Source: Enoplosus armatus
Taxonomy: Eukaryota; Chordata; Actinopteri; Centrarchiformes; Enoplosidae
DNA: 64,000 nt
NCBI RefSeq assembly: GCF_043641665.1
Contig: NC_092184.1
Location: 20,845,108 to 20,909,107, forward strand
Direction of reading: 5' to 3'
A model generated the notes under the pieces. The model was not told the DNA's origin and ran no database searches. It was given only the letters and a program-made list of their open reading frames with translations. Position numbers and translations under genes: made by a program. Within the stretch, counting starts at the first letter, position 1. Every line of letters starts with the position of its first letter. Shown here in pieces: positions 24,857-37,300 of the stretch.

Positions 24857-27800
24857 TCATACAGTAGTCATGACTTTGAGAGACCCTGAGCGGAATCTGA
24901 GGATCTTCTTTTTGAGAGCATGGGAGGCTTTGATCTTGACAAAGGATTTTGGTTGAGAGGGGGCGTTGGCAGTGGCCTGTGGTGAAGGTGAGGATGAGGA
25001 GGAGGTAGAAGCAAGGCGCGGTGGCAGCTGCTGGGGCCACACCAGCCCCCCACCCTCGTCTGAGTCACTGGACAGCGAGCTGGAGGCCGGGGAATACACC
25101 TCACTCATACTGGACTCAGACTCTGCGGGGGCAGCGCCGGCATAGCCCTCTCCCTGACAGAGAGGTGCTCTCTCCTGAAAGTCGGGGTGCCAGCGCTGGG
25201 TGTGCTGCTGGTAGTTCTGGGGTTGGGAATGGGGACAAGAATGACCATGGCGAGCTTTTCTAGGGGGACGTCTCTGTGCCTGCCCTACTAGGGTCTCCCC
25301 TTCGTCCTGGCTGAGCTCCAGGTTGGAGCACCAACGTCGGCTCCCGCTGTGGCTATTGGTGCCCACCTGTGGTCCAGTGACTTGGCCTTGATTCTGAGCA
25401 AGATCCCCTCTGCCTTGGTGTCTCTCAGTGGTGCTGTACCTGCGCTCAGGCAGCACTCGCTGGCCCAGGAGGCTGTTTTCAGACTGGGATCGACTGGTTT
25501 TACTGCTTGATTTCTTGGCTCTCTGTCGCTCGTTGTGGCTCTTCTTAGAGGTTCTGGACTTGGAGTTCGGGTGGTCAGGAGAGGGTACAGCTCGGGTGGA
25601 CTTTGGCTGCTCTGGGTTGTAGTGTCTGGGGGAGCGCACAGGGGCATGGCAGGCTTGTCCGGGGATATACTGAGCACTTACTAAATTGTGTTTGTGATGA
25701 ATAGGGGGTTGTGGATGTAAGTAATGCTGGGGGGATGGGGGTTCACAACAAAGGTCAAGAGCCCCAACACCACAGTTGGGGTCCGGGAAGGGCAGAGGTG
25801 ATGGTAGCCTCTCAGCCAGGGAGTGTGGCCTGGGCTGGGGGTAGGGCAGCGCCAGATAACAGTCCTCCTCCAAAGATGGGGCCTCTCCTCCACAGGCCTC
25901 CCCCTCCAGCAGGTCACAACCCCAGCCATGGCTCTTAGGGTTTGCCGAAAGGTCAACGTGGGGCTGGAGATGGGGGTCAGGAAGGCGTTGCTCTGTGGTC
26001 AGAGAAGGAGTTCTCCTGTGTAGGGAGCTGTGTCCGGAGGCACTGCAGTATGGGGGGTCGGGGCTCAGGGTGGTACGAGGCTGACACGGCCGTGGTGCGA
26101 GGGTATGACGCTGGATGAGACTTAGGATGTAACCCTCTACCCTCAAGGCCTGCTGGTAGTCCTCCTCAGTGACCTGATCCTCTGCAGGCTGCTGGTGCCA
26201 GGCTTGGTCCCACTGCCAGGAGTCCACTGCTGTGCCCTCCTCCGCGATGCCCTCCAGAGGTGGGTAAGGGGCAGAGAAAGAGCGGGGTAGGGTGGTGCGC
26301 AGGACTGGCACATCCTGTTCTCCATTCAGCATGAGGGGGTCTCCTAATAACAGAGAATAAGACTGTTGTAGGGCAAGGCACGGAATTTTAATACTGCCAA
26401 CACAATAATAAACCTATGAATAAAATATGAGTAATAATGCATGATGTCAGTGTCCTGAAAATGATGGACCAGGCAGAGGCATCATTTGTCACAGACTATT
26501 ATTAACACAGTGTTACAGGGCATTTACAATGAATGCTCACTGAAAGAAAAGATGAGAAGCTTAACTGTCAGAGTCAATAGGTAACATAGAGTATAGAGCA
26601 TAAATCCCAAACTTCACTCCAGAATACACAGTCAGCATGTTTTCTACAAGATGTTGGGGTCTTAATGCTTAATTTCACTTCGAATGAATACCTTGGTACC
26701 TTGGTACCTTGGTGATTTTCGGGTTTCAAATAATCGACATGTTAGCAATGAGAATAAATCTCCATGTTTCGAAATAAATCAAAATAATTTAGTTTATGGG
26801 TTGGTTGCAAGTCAATAGATACCAGAGAAGAATAAGAAATCTGTTTTGAGAAAAAGGAAAAGAAGAGATTAATACTTGCTCTGACTCAAACAGATAGCTC
26901 ATAATACTAAAATTATACATTAAAATAAAATGTGTTCTGCTTCACTTACACATAGAACAAGGATGTTTTATGTGTCTGTAGCTATTTCTGAGGATACGTG
27001 TGTGCAAGTTAAAGTGTGCCTCAGTCTCTACAGATCTGCTACTTTTTCTTACCCACAGACTTGGGCCTGTCGTTGGTGTAAGCCCCGGAGGAGACGGTCT
27101 CTGTGGGCTCAGTGGAACAAGACCTTCCCTTCGGCGACTGACCCCCACTTGACTCATAGAAACCTAGGGGATACAATTAGAGAGATAGAGAGAAGATGAC
27201 TATCTCATTTATTATAGCTCACTGATCATTCCAGTTCTCTAAAAATATGCTGCTTGATACAGGCAGTGTGTCACCGCATTTCACAAATAGTCCACGAAAC
27301 AGAATTACAGGCAACTGGAGCATGAACAAACAATAAGAGCAGAAAAAAATAACAAGCATCTTTCAAAATGCAAAGAGAAAACCAACGTTTCCTTGTATAG
27401 AGCAAGTACATGCAAAGAATCAGTTGACTGACTTCAGTGAACGTGAGTAAATTACAAAGTGCACATTTAGAAAACTCTCAACTACATGCATGTCAGAGCT
27501 GTGATCAAAGAAAAGGTTTAAAACTGTGGAAGTACCAGAACTTGGCCGACTGTCGCCTGTGTCTCCTTGAGCTCCATCATAGCAGCCATCGTCGGTGTCG
27601 ATCCTCAGCTCTCCCACCTGCTGTTCCAGCGCCTGCATCAGGCCCCATGGGGAACTCTGAAGGGCACTCTGAAACACAAACACACACTCAGTCTGTTTTC
27701 TCGCCGTCTGTATTTCATTGCCATGTTGAGAAGTGATTTCTAAGTAGATGGTTAGAGGCAGCAATCAGTGATTTTAACAACAAAGCAAAAAGTTCAAACA

Positions 27801-28702
27801 GTCCTCGCGATCAAATTACTGGTTTGCAGAAATGCTAATGACAGAAGCACAGCTGTGAGTCCTCACTGCTTGTTTCTCCAGCTGCACGCCAGCTCTCATT
27901 TGCTTTGACACTGTTGTCACCTGTTGAGATAAACTCACGGGTTTAAATCATGGGTAGATGAGTTGTATTTGAATCAAGTTAATGATTTTGATAAAGTGCG
28001 ACAATCTAGTGTATGTTGCATTATGCTATAAGTACTGACTTGATTATAACAATTTGTAGAGTAGCAGTCACTTTATTTCCAAAGATGTTATTTCAGTCTG
28101 ATGAAAGTTGTTATTGTGGTGTACGTAATTTTTTTTTCAACATTTGTCTCAACAAACAGGGATTAAAATGACCCCAATGAGTAAAAACACAAAATGTCAA
28201 AACCGATAAAGCCACAGCTCAGATGTGGATTCTCCTTCACTAGTTACTAAAATACAAACGTGGCGATCACAGGTCACCACCGTGTATCACTGAAGTGCAT
28301 CCGTGCGCAGCATCCATATCTGTCACTGGACCCTCTTGCGTAAGCAATCAGTCAGAACATGAATAATTCAAGGATCTGTCGCCGGAAGGGGGATGTTCTG
28401 TCATGTGGGTGGGTGGGGGTACATACATACACACTTACAGACACATGCTATCCAGATATACAGCAAAATGTGCTTGCTCATACAGCTCAGATAGAGAGAG
28501 AGAGAAAAAAAGAGAAAAACACAATTCAAGAACAGGTAAACACAACACACACACTCATCCTTTTACTTCTGTCTTCAACATGAAGACTCTCGGCTGATTA
28601 TATTTATTCCAAACCTAGAAAACCAACCACAAAGACAAAAAATGCCCTCACTCTGAAGGTCTAAACCTCAAAATTGGTTCTCATAAAGATAGAGGTGCAG
28701 GA

Positions 28703-28782
<80 letters not shown>

Positions 28783-29180
28783 ATGTGGAAAAACTTGTAC
28801 TTCTGGTCAATCTTCACTTTGATGAATAGAAGAATAAACTTGATGAGCCTCAGTTGTCCTTACTTCAATATATAAGTTTCACACCAAAAACTTAAAGTCA
28901 CATTACATTCGCTCATCTTTATACAGTATGTTTCCTGCGTAGCATAGACTCTCGTATAATCACGTCACCAGGGAGGGGGCAGGCACTGTGGGTAACTCTC
29001 GGTCAATGTCGTTTCTCATTCAATATTATCAGGAGAGTCTGGAACTCCTCCAAGGTCCCCATCTTATCTTTGTCTCTGGACACACAGAGACTCCTCACAT
29101 AAAGTATGCAAAGTGTGAAGGACGATGCACAAATTAAACATTCCTTTATATCCTATGTATCTATTTATTATATCAATTTC

Positions 29181-29224
<44 letters not shown>

Positions 29225-29331
29225 GTAAGACAGTGAAATTGGACATGCTAATTCAGCCAACCAGACAATTTGCGTCAGTCTCATGTCGACATCATCCAAC
29301 ACACGTTCCAACATCTGCTTGTCCGCATGGG

Positions 29332-29369
<38 letters not shown>

Positions 29370-30619
29370 GGCCCTTCATTTTGTTGGAGGTGATACTGTT
29401 GACACTCGAGGCTGATTAAGAGACTTCATTACCAGAAGATTGAGCATGTCCCTGTAATGAGGTGACACTTTCTACATTACAAACCTGCTATGATGGAGCG
29501 CCTGTCAGACAACTGCTACAGTCTTCTTCTGCAATTCCTGAGCACTGACTTTGTGTGTCTGTGCCAATAAAACACTGCCTATAGAAATGTGCACACTCTG
29601 CGCAAAACAGGAATGTTTCAACTACTATTTGACGGATTGCCATGATTTGTTTTACAGACTTTCATGGTGCCCAGCGCATAAAGTCCACTGACTTTAGTGA
29701 TCCCCTGACTTTTCCTCTGGTGCCACCATGAGGTTGATATTTTTGGTTTTTAGTGACATGTCTCAACAACCATCGGATGGATTACCATTAAATGTGGTAC
29801 ACACATCCATGTTCCCCTCAGGATGAATTGTAATCACTCAAGTGAAAATTCGACTTTTGCTCGAGCAGCATCATCAGGTCAAAATGTTTGTCCGATGGTT
29901 TATGACATTCCCATCAGCCCCAGTTGTGCTTAATGTTTAGTGCTAATTAGCAAATGTTAGCACGGCAACACACTGGTGAACATGGCAAACATTATACTAA
30001 ACATCCTCACAGAGCTGCTTGCATGGCTGAAGAACTCCTTTGTTCCTTAAAGGCCACATTGTCGATTTTCCTTGACAAAGTAACATTTACATGACTCTTC
30101 TTTCACAGCTCAAGCTTGAAAAAAAAAAACAGCGTTGTGTGTTTGTGTCTCAGTGTATGCTCTATCTCTGCAAAACTGTAATGTGTCAGGTGAAAAATTC
30201 CTGGAAAAACAGGACCCTGGATCTGGACTACCGCTCGCTTTTGGTCAGTGCACCAATCAGAGCTCGAGCTCTGACTCCTTTTGTCCTGCAGACTAAATGC
30301 GGTCCTAATGCGAATGCTGTTGAGGGGCAATTGACCCAAGCTAACCTATGCTTCCCACACAACCTCTTCACCCCAAACAGTGTGCATTTCTTTTGTCTCG
30401 ACAAGGGCGCTTATTGTCTTACTATAAACAAAGCATTAGCATCACTACATCAATATGGTTTTGTGTGGCAGAAACGAAGAGTGGGGAGCTTTGTTTTAGC
30501 AACTGGCGTGGGGCAAAGAAATAGCTGGGAGGAGGGGAGACTATTGGAAGTCAATTAATCAATAATGCAGATTTACACAATTGATCGCTTGCTGTCTGTT
30601 TGAGGCCATGTCCACAAAT

Positions 30620-30661
<42 letters not shown>

Positions 30662-31409
30662 GCACTGTGGAAGCCATGGTGCTGGTTATTAAATTATAAT
30701 GCAGCAGAAAACATACAAACCTTTGTGAACGAACAAAACAACCAAACACAATACAACATTTAACAGTGTGGCTTTGGAGCAGGTTCATAGTGTAGCAGGG
30801 ACCATTTTGCAAGCTGGTCTTTGATTGCAGTCTATTATTAATGGTCTCATACTAGTTCCCTGACACTCCACACACTGTATCATTACTGATTTACTGCATC
30901 CGCTGCCCCCGGCTGGTGGGGGATGGGGGAGACAGAGGACACGGTGCAGCCATCCTCACCTAGCCATTAAGCTGTTACACACTGGGTGTACAGCACATCA
31001 GGACCACCTGCCCTTTCAATGAAAAGAACTGACCAGCAGGTGAATCCAGGACAACACAATGACCGATCACTGACCGATTTTCAGCTACCGAGGAGAGTAG
31101 ATGAAAAGAAATAGACAGTTTGATGAAAGAATTTCAAGCTAAGAAACAAATAAGCTTTTGATTGTGCAAGAGAGGGGTGGTATAGAGACATGAAAATCCC
31201 ACCATCCAAGAAAAAGGCATGATTCGGCCCTTGGCTGTAGAATAGCCCTCTAGCCAGTCACTGGATGAAAGGTTTTGAAACGATAACGCCAGGATATGGA
31301 AATCTATGGAACAGGGCACACAAGGCATGCAGCCGCACTGCTGGACCCTCTATAATTAAAGCAATGTTGTGACTGGCTCCACACAGAGAGGGCTGTGGGA
31401 GGCTGGAAT

Positions 31410-31459
<50 letters not shown>

Positions 31460-32022
31460 ACTAAACCACTGATCTCTTCTTTCTTCAAATGTACACACAC
31501 ACTTGAAATGCTTTATTTTAATAAGGAAAATTACATTTTAATGATATACTATAATTTGATGGCAGTTGAATTTGCACACACACACACAGGTTCGCTCAGT
31601 GTTTACATAGCCGTAGTGAATGGCATTCATTAGCCTGCCCTGACTCTGTCCTACGTGCACAGAGGCTTGTAGGCAGGGCAGCAGGGTGGGTTGGCTGTGA
31701 ATGGAGTCTCTATAGAGAGACGTGCACCCGGCTGTGCTCATGTGACTGACAGTTGTGGGACCAGCTTAAAGTCCAACTCATGGTGTGCACATCACAAAAG
31801 GTGTATTGGACAACCTGGTTTGTCTGTGCATGTGTATTTGCATATACATATATTTTTTCAGCTTATTTATACAAATTATTTGGCATACAAATAAGCCAAA
31901 TATTACACAGATGTTGTTTTTTTTCTTTGTGTGCCAGAACAAAGCGGAGGAAACCATCCAGTGATCTGAGTAGACTAACTGCTCTATAGTCTCACTAATG
32001 ATGTGCTGCTGTCTTAACACAA

Positions 32023-32074
<52 letters not shown>

Positions 32075-34325
32075 CCTGATCGATGACAAGCCACAGGCAC
32101 AAAACAAAAGAAAAACCTTGCAGACACATGCACACAGTCCTGCATGAGGAAGGTACACACTGCTTTCACACACAGACCTTCTGCATGTGCCTAAACACAC
32201 AAGATACTCAGTTTCTATTTATATTTCAGAGGAGAGAATAAAACTCTTCCACACAGATGTGATGCTTGTATGTCACACACTTATACACAATTTATTCTCT
32301 TCTGCTCTCTCCAAACACACACAGTAGGTAGCTGAGAGGGAGGTCAGAGCTTCATGCTTTCCCAGCTGCTGTCTGGCGTCCCACAGCTGTCAACACCTTC
32401 ACCAGCGCGCACTGTATCCAGGAGAAAAGGCCTCTCAGCCTGTCGGGGGCCACATTCACGTTCAAAGCAGCTACGCGCACGCGCAAACAGGCACACACTG
32501 GCGGTCTCGTGGGTCAGTTGTTTCTGTGTCACACCCTGAACTATACATTTCGGGGCTTTACCCCATGTGGAAGATGAGATTGGGGATTTGGTCCGGACGC
32601 AGGTGGCGACCTGATATCACGAAGACTCAATTCGAGGCTTCAATTAGAGTCCCGTCATTCTCTGAGGAATTTCCCCGTGTAATTACCCACACGCGTGGAT
32701 AGGCACAACAGTTAATAAACATCGATCCACAGACGCGTTACGCAGAAAATGAAAACGGGGGAAATATGCTGCCCTGCGGGAAAACGCGTGTCGCTCCTTT
32801 CACCGCTCTTAAAATGGCAGTTTGCCGTCAGTGTGCGGACGAGGAGCCGGGCTGACACCAGCCAGCACCGGGGGACATGGATTTACTGGACTGGTGCGTG
32901 TGCACACTGGAAACACCTGACCCTCATGTACCCCTGTTATAGCTTATCATACATCTTTAAAACTGGTTTTCTAAGTATCTTAATCTTTGTTCTCAAGCTC
33001 GTGCAGAGGTGGAATCATTAAGGCAAATTAAATAAAATAAATAGCACAGTGCCCACACCATGCCATACCCAACTGACGCCAGGACACCGATGCGCCTTAT
33101 CCTCTCACTGGGGCCTCGGTCGCCATCATTAGTATTCTGCTCCATATGCGCCTATTGTTAGGCCCCCGGCGGAGGAGAGGGAGGGAGGAAGGGAGGAGAG
33201 AAGGAGGTGTGAAGAGGAGGCGGCTGATTTAATTTCTTTTTCACCCTCTTTTAATAATGGCTTCCTATTGTAGCAATGTTGAGACAGCTCGCGGGGATCA
33301 GCAGCCGAACAGAAACACAACTCCCGGACACTGAAATGCAACTTCAGCAGCACAATAGAAATACAGACCATAGAAAACATCTTTTACAGGGGGGCATGCT
33401 CGGTGGTGCGTAAAACTTTCTGTGGGAGCTGCCGTTGTAGGAACGCTGTTACACAAACTTTCATCTATCCGGTTTTTATTTCCCACCTTCATCCCGGCGT
33501 CACTGCGGAAAACACATTTGTCGCAACTTCGCTCGTGCTCGACGTGAGAAAAAGCCATCTCATCAATTATGTGGAGGATAATTATGAGATAAAAATGTTG
33601 CAACGACAACATACAAGCCGAAGGAATAATTCATTCCTTTATGATGTGTTGAGAGCACAAATAAGAGCTTGTTAAGTAGTAAAACCTACAAAAGTCCATG
33701 ATGAGGGAACAATGGGCCATTAAATAGTCGGTCTGTGCCACAAACGGCGGGTGCTCCACCCCCTGATTTCGTTACCCACAGGCATAAATCTCAGTCCAAA
33801 GCACAGAAACGCAGTACGTCCTTTCAAACAGAGACCCTATTAATCAAGTTGAGTAACTTTTTTTGCAGATAGAGGTCACCTCTACACAAAAGGCGCTGCC
33901 CAGACCAAGAGTCCATCCAACGGTCAAGCGGATTACAATGAGGACACGCTGTAAGGGCTATTAGATATTCAAAACTATGCAGGACTATGGGGGTAAAGTG
34001 GGGTTTCAGCACAGGGTGTGGTAATACGGTGGGAGTCAACATGGAAGAGCTGCTGGAATCCAAACGTGCAGTAAAAGACACTCAAACTTCTTACCAGCTG
34101 ACGCCTCAGTGTCAAGTTTTCCTGCCCCCAGCTGCTGAAACACGCCAGCTCTCCTGTGTAGCTGTCCTGGGGCAGGGGGTCTCCCAGAGCCAGCGCCCCC
34201 AGCACCAGGCACTCCTGCCTCTGCTTGCGGAGCTCCAGCTCACACAGCCCGGCCAGACTCGCCTCCAGGCGCTCCTTGGTCCGACTGCGCTCCACAGTCA
34301 CGGGGAAGGAGAACGCACGGTGCAT
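24857..34325 (-). CDS. dact3: Dapper homolog 3 (dishevelled-binding antagonist of beta-catenin 3)
   Basis: Four minus-strand exons: 34095-34325, 27536-27668, 27053-27163 and 24857-26343, 1962 bp, 653 aa, all phases matching. DACT proteins bind Dishevelled and modulate Wnt/beta-catenin, planar polarity and TGF-beta signalling. Conserved blocks in order: [20 protein letters not shown] at the start; a Leu-rich coiled segment (LTLRRQLSALQ...[11 protein letters not shown], about 73-100); SGFYESSGG (about 121); RPKSVGDPL (about 155); [33 protein letters not shown]; a basic Ser/Lys stretch with [36 protein letters not shown]; and a basic C terminus ending GSLKVMTTV, the PDZ-binding tail for Dishevelled. 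Block order and length fit DACT3 (about 629 aa in human) rather than DACT1/2. The first ATG in frame is at 34325; upstream codons are not ATG. The c5ar1 neighbour supports the assignment, since both lie on human 19q13. Confidence 0.95.
28706..28779. repeat. (CA)n microsatellite
   Basis: About 74 bp of CA interrupted once by CAT, in dact3 intron 1. Confidence 0.97.
29183..29221. repeat. (CA)n microsatellite
   Basis: About 39 bp of CA in dact3 intron 1; a second array of about 33 bp follows at 29335-29367. Confidence 0.97.
29335..29367. repeat. (CA)n microsatellite
   Basis: About 33 bp of CA in dact3 intron 1. Confidence 0.96.
29610..30030. repeat. interspersed teleost repeat, longer copy
   Basis: Contains GATGGATTACCATTAAATGT, CCTCAGGATGAATTGTAATC, and TTTAGTGCTAATTAGCAAAT, a set typical of one abundant percomorph repeat. 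Its right part is the reverse complement of the fragment at 15535-15685. No coding frame survives. Confidence 0.7.
30621..30658. repeat. (CA)n microsatellite
   Basis: About 38 bp of CA in dact3 intron 1. Confidence 0.97.
31411..31456. repeat. (CA)n microsatellite
   Basis: About 46 bp of CA in dact3 intron 1. Confidence 0.97.
32024..32072. repeat. (CA)n microsatellite
   Basis: About 49 bp of CA in dact3 intron 1. Confidence 0.97.
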
Positions 34326-37300
34326 TCCCCCCAAATCCCAGGCTTCTATTATTCACAATAAAAGCTAAGTCTTTCCCTTATTTTATATTTCGTGTTCTCC
34401 AAGAGGTCCAGATTTACGAGGGCATTCGCAGGCTATAAAGGGCCATGCTTCATCCCATTCCTTGTGATAGTATGGTTGCCTTGGAGCAGCATGGTTTCCC
34501 AGACCATCTATGCGCTATACATTTTCTATTTCGCAGCTGTCAAACGCAGGCACGGAGCCCCGCCCTCTGCGACCAGCCACGGCGAGAAAGTGGGAGTCAT
34601 CCTGCCCTTTCGCATATCCAATCTCAGCCTTCATTGGACGTGAGAGGCTGGTGGGGTGCTGCGCGTAACGCTGTCCCATCCCCCTTGATTCATTACAACG
34701 ACGCGTCGACCTCACCCATTTTCTCATCTTGGCCTGGGACTAATGGACTGCTTCAGGGGACGGTTATTTCTGGGCGTGTAGTGAAACACAGGCATTTTAT
34801 TATCCTGAAACGACTTAAAGCCAACCATGTAGCAATAGAGCCAAGAATACAACTATAACAAGACAGAAATACTGATGAGAGGAGCTGTAAAAAAACAAGT
34901 AGACAGGGTACCATACCCTGATGCCATGACATCAGGACAGGCTGCATAGAGATAATATGAAACACAGTGTATAGTTTAATGGGTTGTGGTCCCACATCAC
35001 TGAAATAAGTAAGATAAGACATGACAGAACAGGGAAACTAGTTATATATTGTCTCAAAATGTAAAGCTTGTAAAGATCTGTAACAGCGATTTGATTATAG
35101 AAAATGGTTATTGTTACCTCATTATTTAATCATTTTTGTCCTTCTCCACCTCACTGCCTGCTGCCCCTGAGCTGCAGGTCTTCAGGATGCTGAGGAATGT
35201 TGAATACAATCATGAAACAGAAAAAACATCTTTGATTTGATTTATGCATTTAAAAAAAAATAAAAATCTTTATACTACCTTCATTTTGTTTCTCTATATT
35301 TTGTACATGTGCATCTCAGTTGTTGCAGGGCTAGTCTCGTCCTCTTTAGCCTCAATGACATGGACCGGCATCATAGCTTTCACTTCCATTCACTCGCTGA
35401 GTTTATATAACATAGAGACAGTAGTAATTAATAAGTCATTCATGCAACATTTAAAGTGAGACAAAAGGGAGCCTTAGGAATCCTGTGGGCAGACTGCTCT
35501 GAACATACAGTAAGTTGTGAGAAACTCGTGCTGTACACACAGCTCCCAAAATAACAATGCTTTCCATAGCTGACATCAATATTTTAAAGTCTTCGATTTT
35601 ATTTTATTTTTTTTAAAGTGCAGTAACAGATGAATATTTCATCTTGGTGCAATCTTCCTCTGTACTACTCCACTGTAAAGTCTCCTGAGGTCAAACAGAC
35701 TGGGTCTTTGAGGATAACAACTCTTGTCTACAGACTCAGTCACAGATTTTAAGGAAATATGTGATTTGTCAAAATGAAGTATAAATAAAGTACTCCAAAA
35801 ATAGCAACACTACTTGTATATTGTATATTTTTTTTATTCATACTTCCAATCTCTACTTCACATGAACCAGAAAGCCACTTCCATCTTCAGTGTCTATGAG
35901 GCAAAGTCATCGGCAAGTCAAAACCTACGCGCAGCGCAGGTTGGATTCTTTTGTCAGTGTGTGTGTGTGTGTGGGCACACTGCAGATATACACAACATAT
36001 ACTTACAGTATATTTATCTCATGTATAAATTTCACTAAAAGTCTCTCTAGAGATCAAAACATTTTCTAAAAAAAACATACAGTAGAATTCTTTTTGAACA
36101 GAACTACACCAGGACATATTTAATCAAGACACACTCGAAGAAGAGCATTTGCTATGAGTTTGATCAGTGGTCGTTTTCAGAAGGTTGTGTGTGATTCCTA
36201 CCGTGTTTGTGTTAACCAAGGCTGTTAGTGCTGTGTTGTACGGGTGGGCACTAATGTCTCGCCGGCTCAGTGACAGCGAGGCAAATGCCAATTAATACAG
36301 TCAATGAAGCGCACAATTCATTAGTTGTCAGTGACAAAAACGGTGGCATCCAGAACTCTCGGGGTCACCTTGGTTCCACAGCTGCGCAGCGATAGCAATC
36401 ATACAATCATTCGTGTAACGCAGATAACTGAGTGAGAGCACACTAGAAAAGACTGAACACCAAAAAAGAAAAGAAGCAAAAAAACAACAAACAGGCGTTA
36501 TCTGTGAGAGAGCTTAGATTTGAGTCGAGGTTGTTGGTAGCAATGAGAAAAAGAGTTTTGAAAGGAATGATGGAAAAAAACCCAAACTTAATTTCCATAA
36601 TTGTGGTGATTGATGAAATTAAATTCAGGTCTGCTGTGACATTTCCTTGGAGGCCAGAGTGAATATTTAATTTGGACTGAGGAGGATGTGTGTTTTACAG
36701 CAGTTCATGTTCAAACTTGTCCGTCACTATAAACGATTTCACAGTAAATAAAATTTCAGTGTCCCAAAATTAAATATTGTGTCAACAAAACCAGAGTTGG
36801 GGAGTTAAACCAACTTAATCAAACATTTACCGTGTCCCGATCACAACAGTGTGACAATGTTTGTAATTCTTAAACAAAAAAAATACAATTCAAGCATCTG
36901 AAAAAGAAAAATCAATTTCATCATACATTTTGAAAAACAAACTCTTTAAAGCATTTCAATCACATTTTCACATATATGACATTTCTGTACCATCGCATAC
37001 ATGAAGCTTATCTTCAATGTTATCTTTCAGTGTCGTCAGGATTGCGAAAGTGATTTCTATAAAACAGAAAACATTTCCAACCACTCACATTCAGGTCTTA
37101 AGGTTCCCACGTGTTATCATTACTCAGTGCCTTCTTCAAATGTAATATAGTACACACACACACAGCCGGGGGGCCAATCCTGAAGCTTTTCTGCTGTCAG
37201 TAACACGCCATGCAGGCACACAGTAAAGATACCTTTTCCCTCATTCAAGTCACTCAATCTTGCCCTGAAATAAGCAAGAAAGTGTGAAGAGATTCACATG

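Larger units (their letters stand above)
27669..34094 (-). other. dact3 intron 1 with clustered CA arrays
   Basis: 6.4 kb without a recognised exon. It holds six (CA)n arrays between 28.7 and 32.1 kb and an interspersed repeat at about 29610-30030. A CpG-richer block at about 32560-33560 carries purine-rich GGAGGGAGGAAGGGAGGAG-type sequence and could be a regulatory element. A 155-codon plus-strand frame at 30091-30558 shows no family features. Confidence 0.5.

Noticed and set aside
29125..29415. Open frames rich in His-Thr or Cys-Val
   Set aside because: These and similar frames at 31258, 47399 and 61425 are translations of CA/GT microsatellites.
30091..30558. 155-codon plus-strand open frame in dact3 intron 1
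   Set aside because: No family motif, no codon pattern and it begins next to an A-rich tract; probably repeat-derived chance frame.
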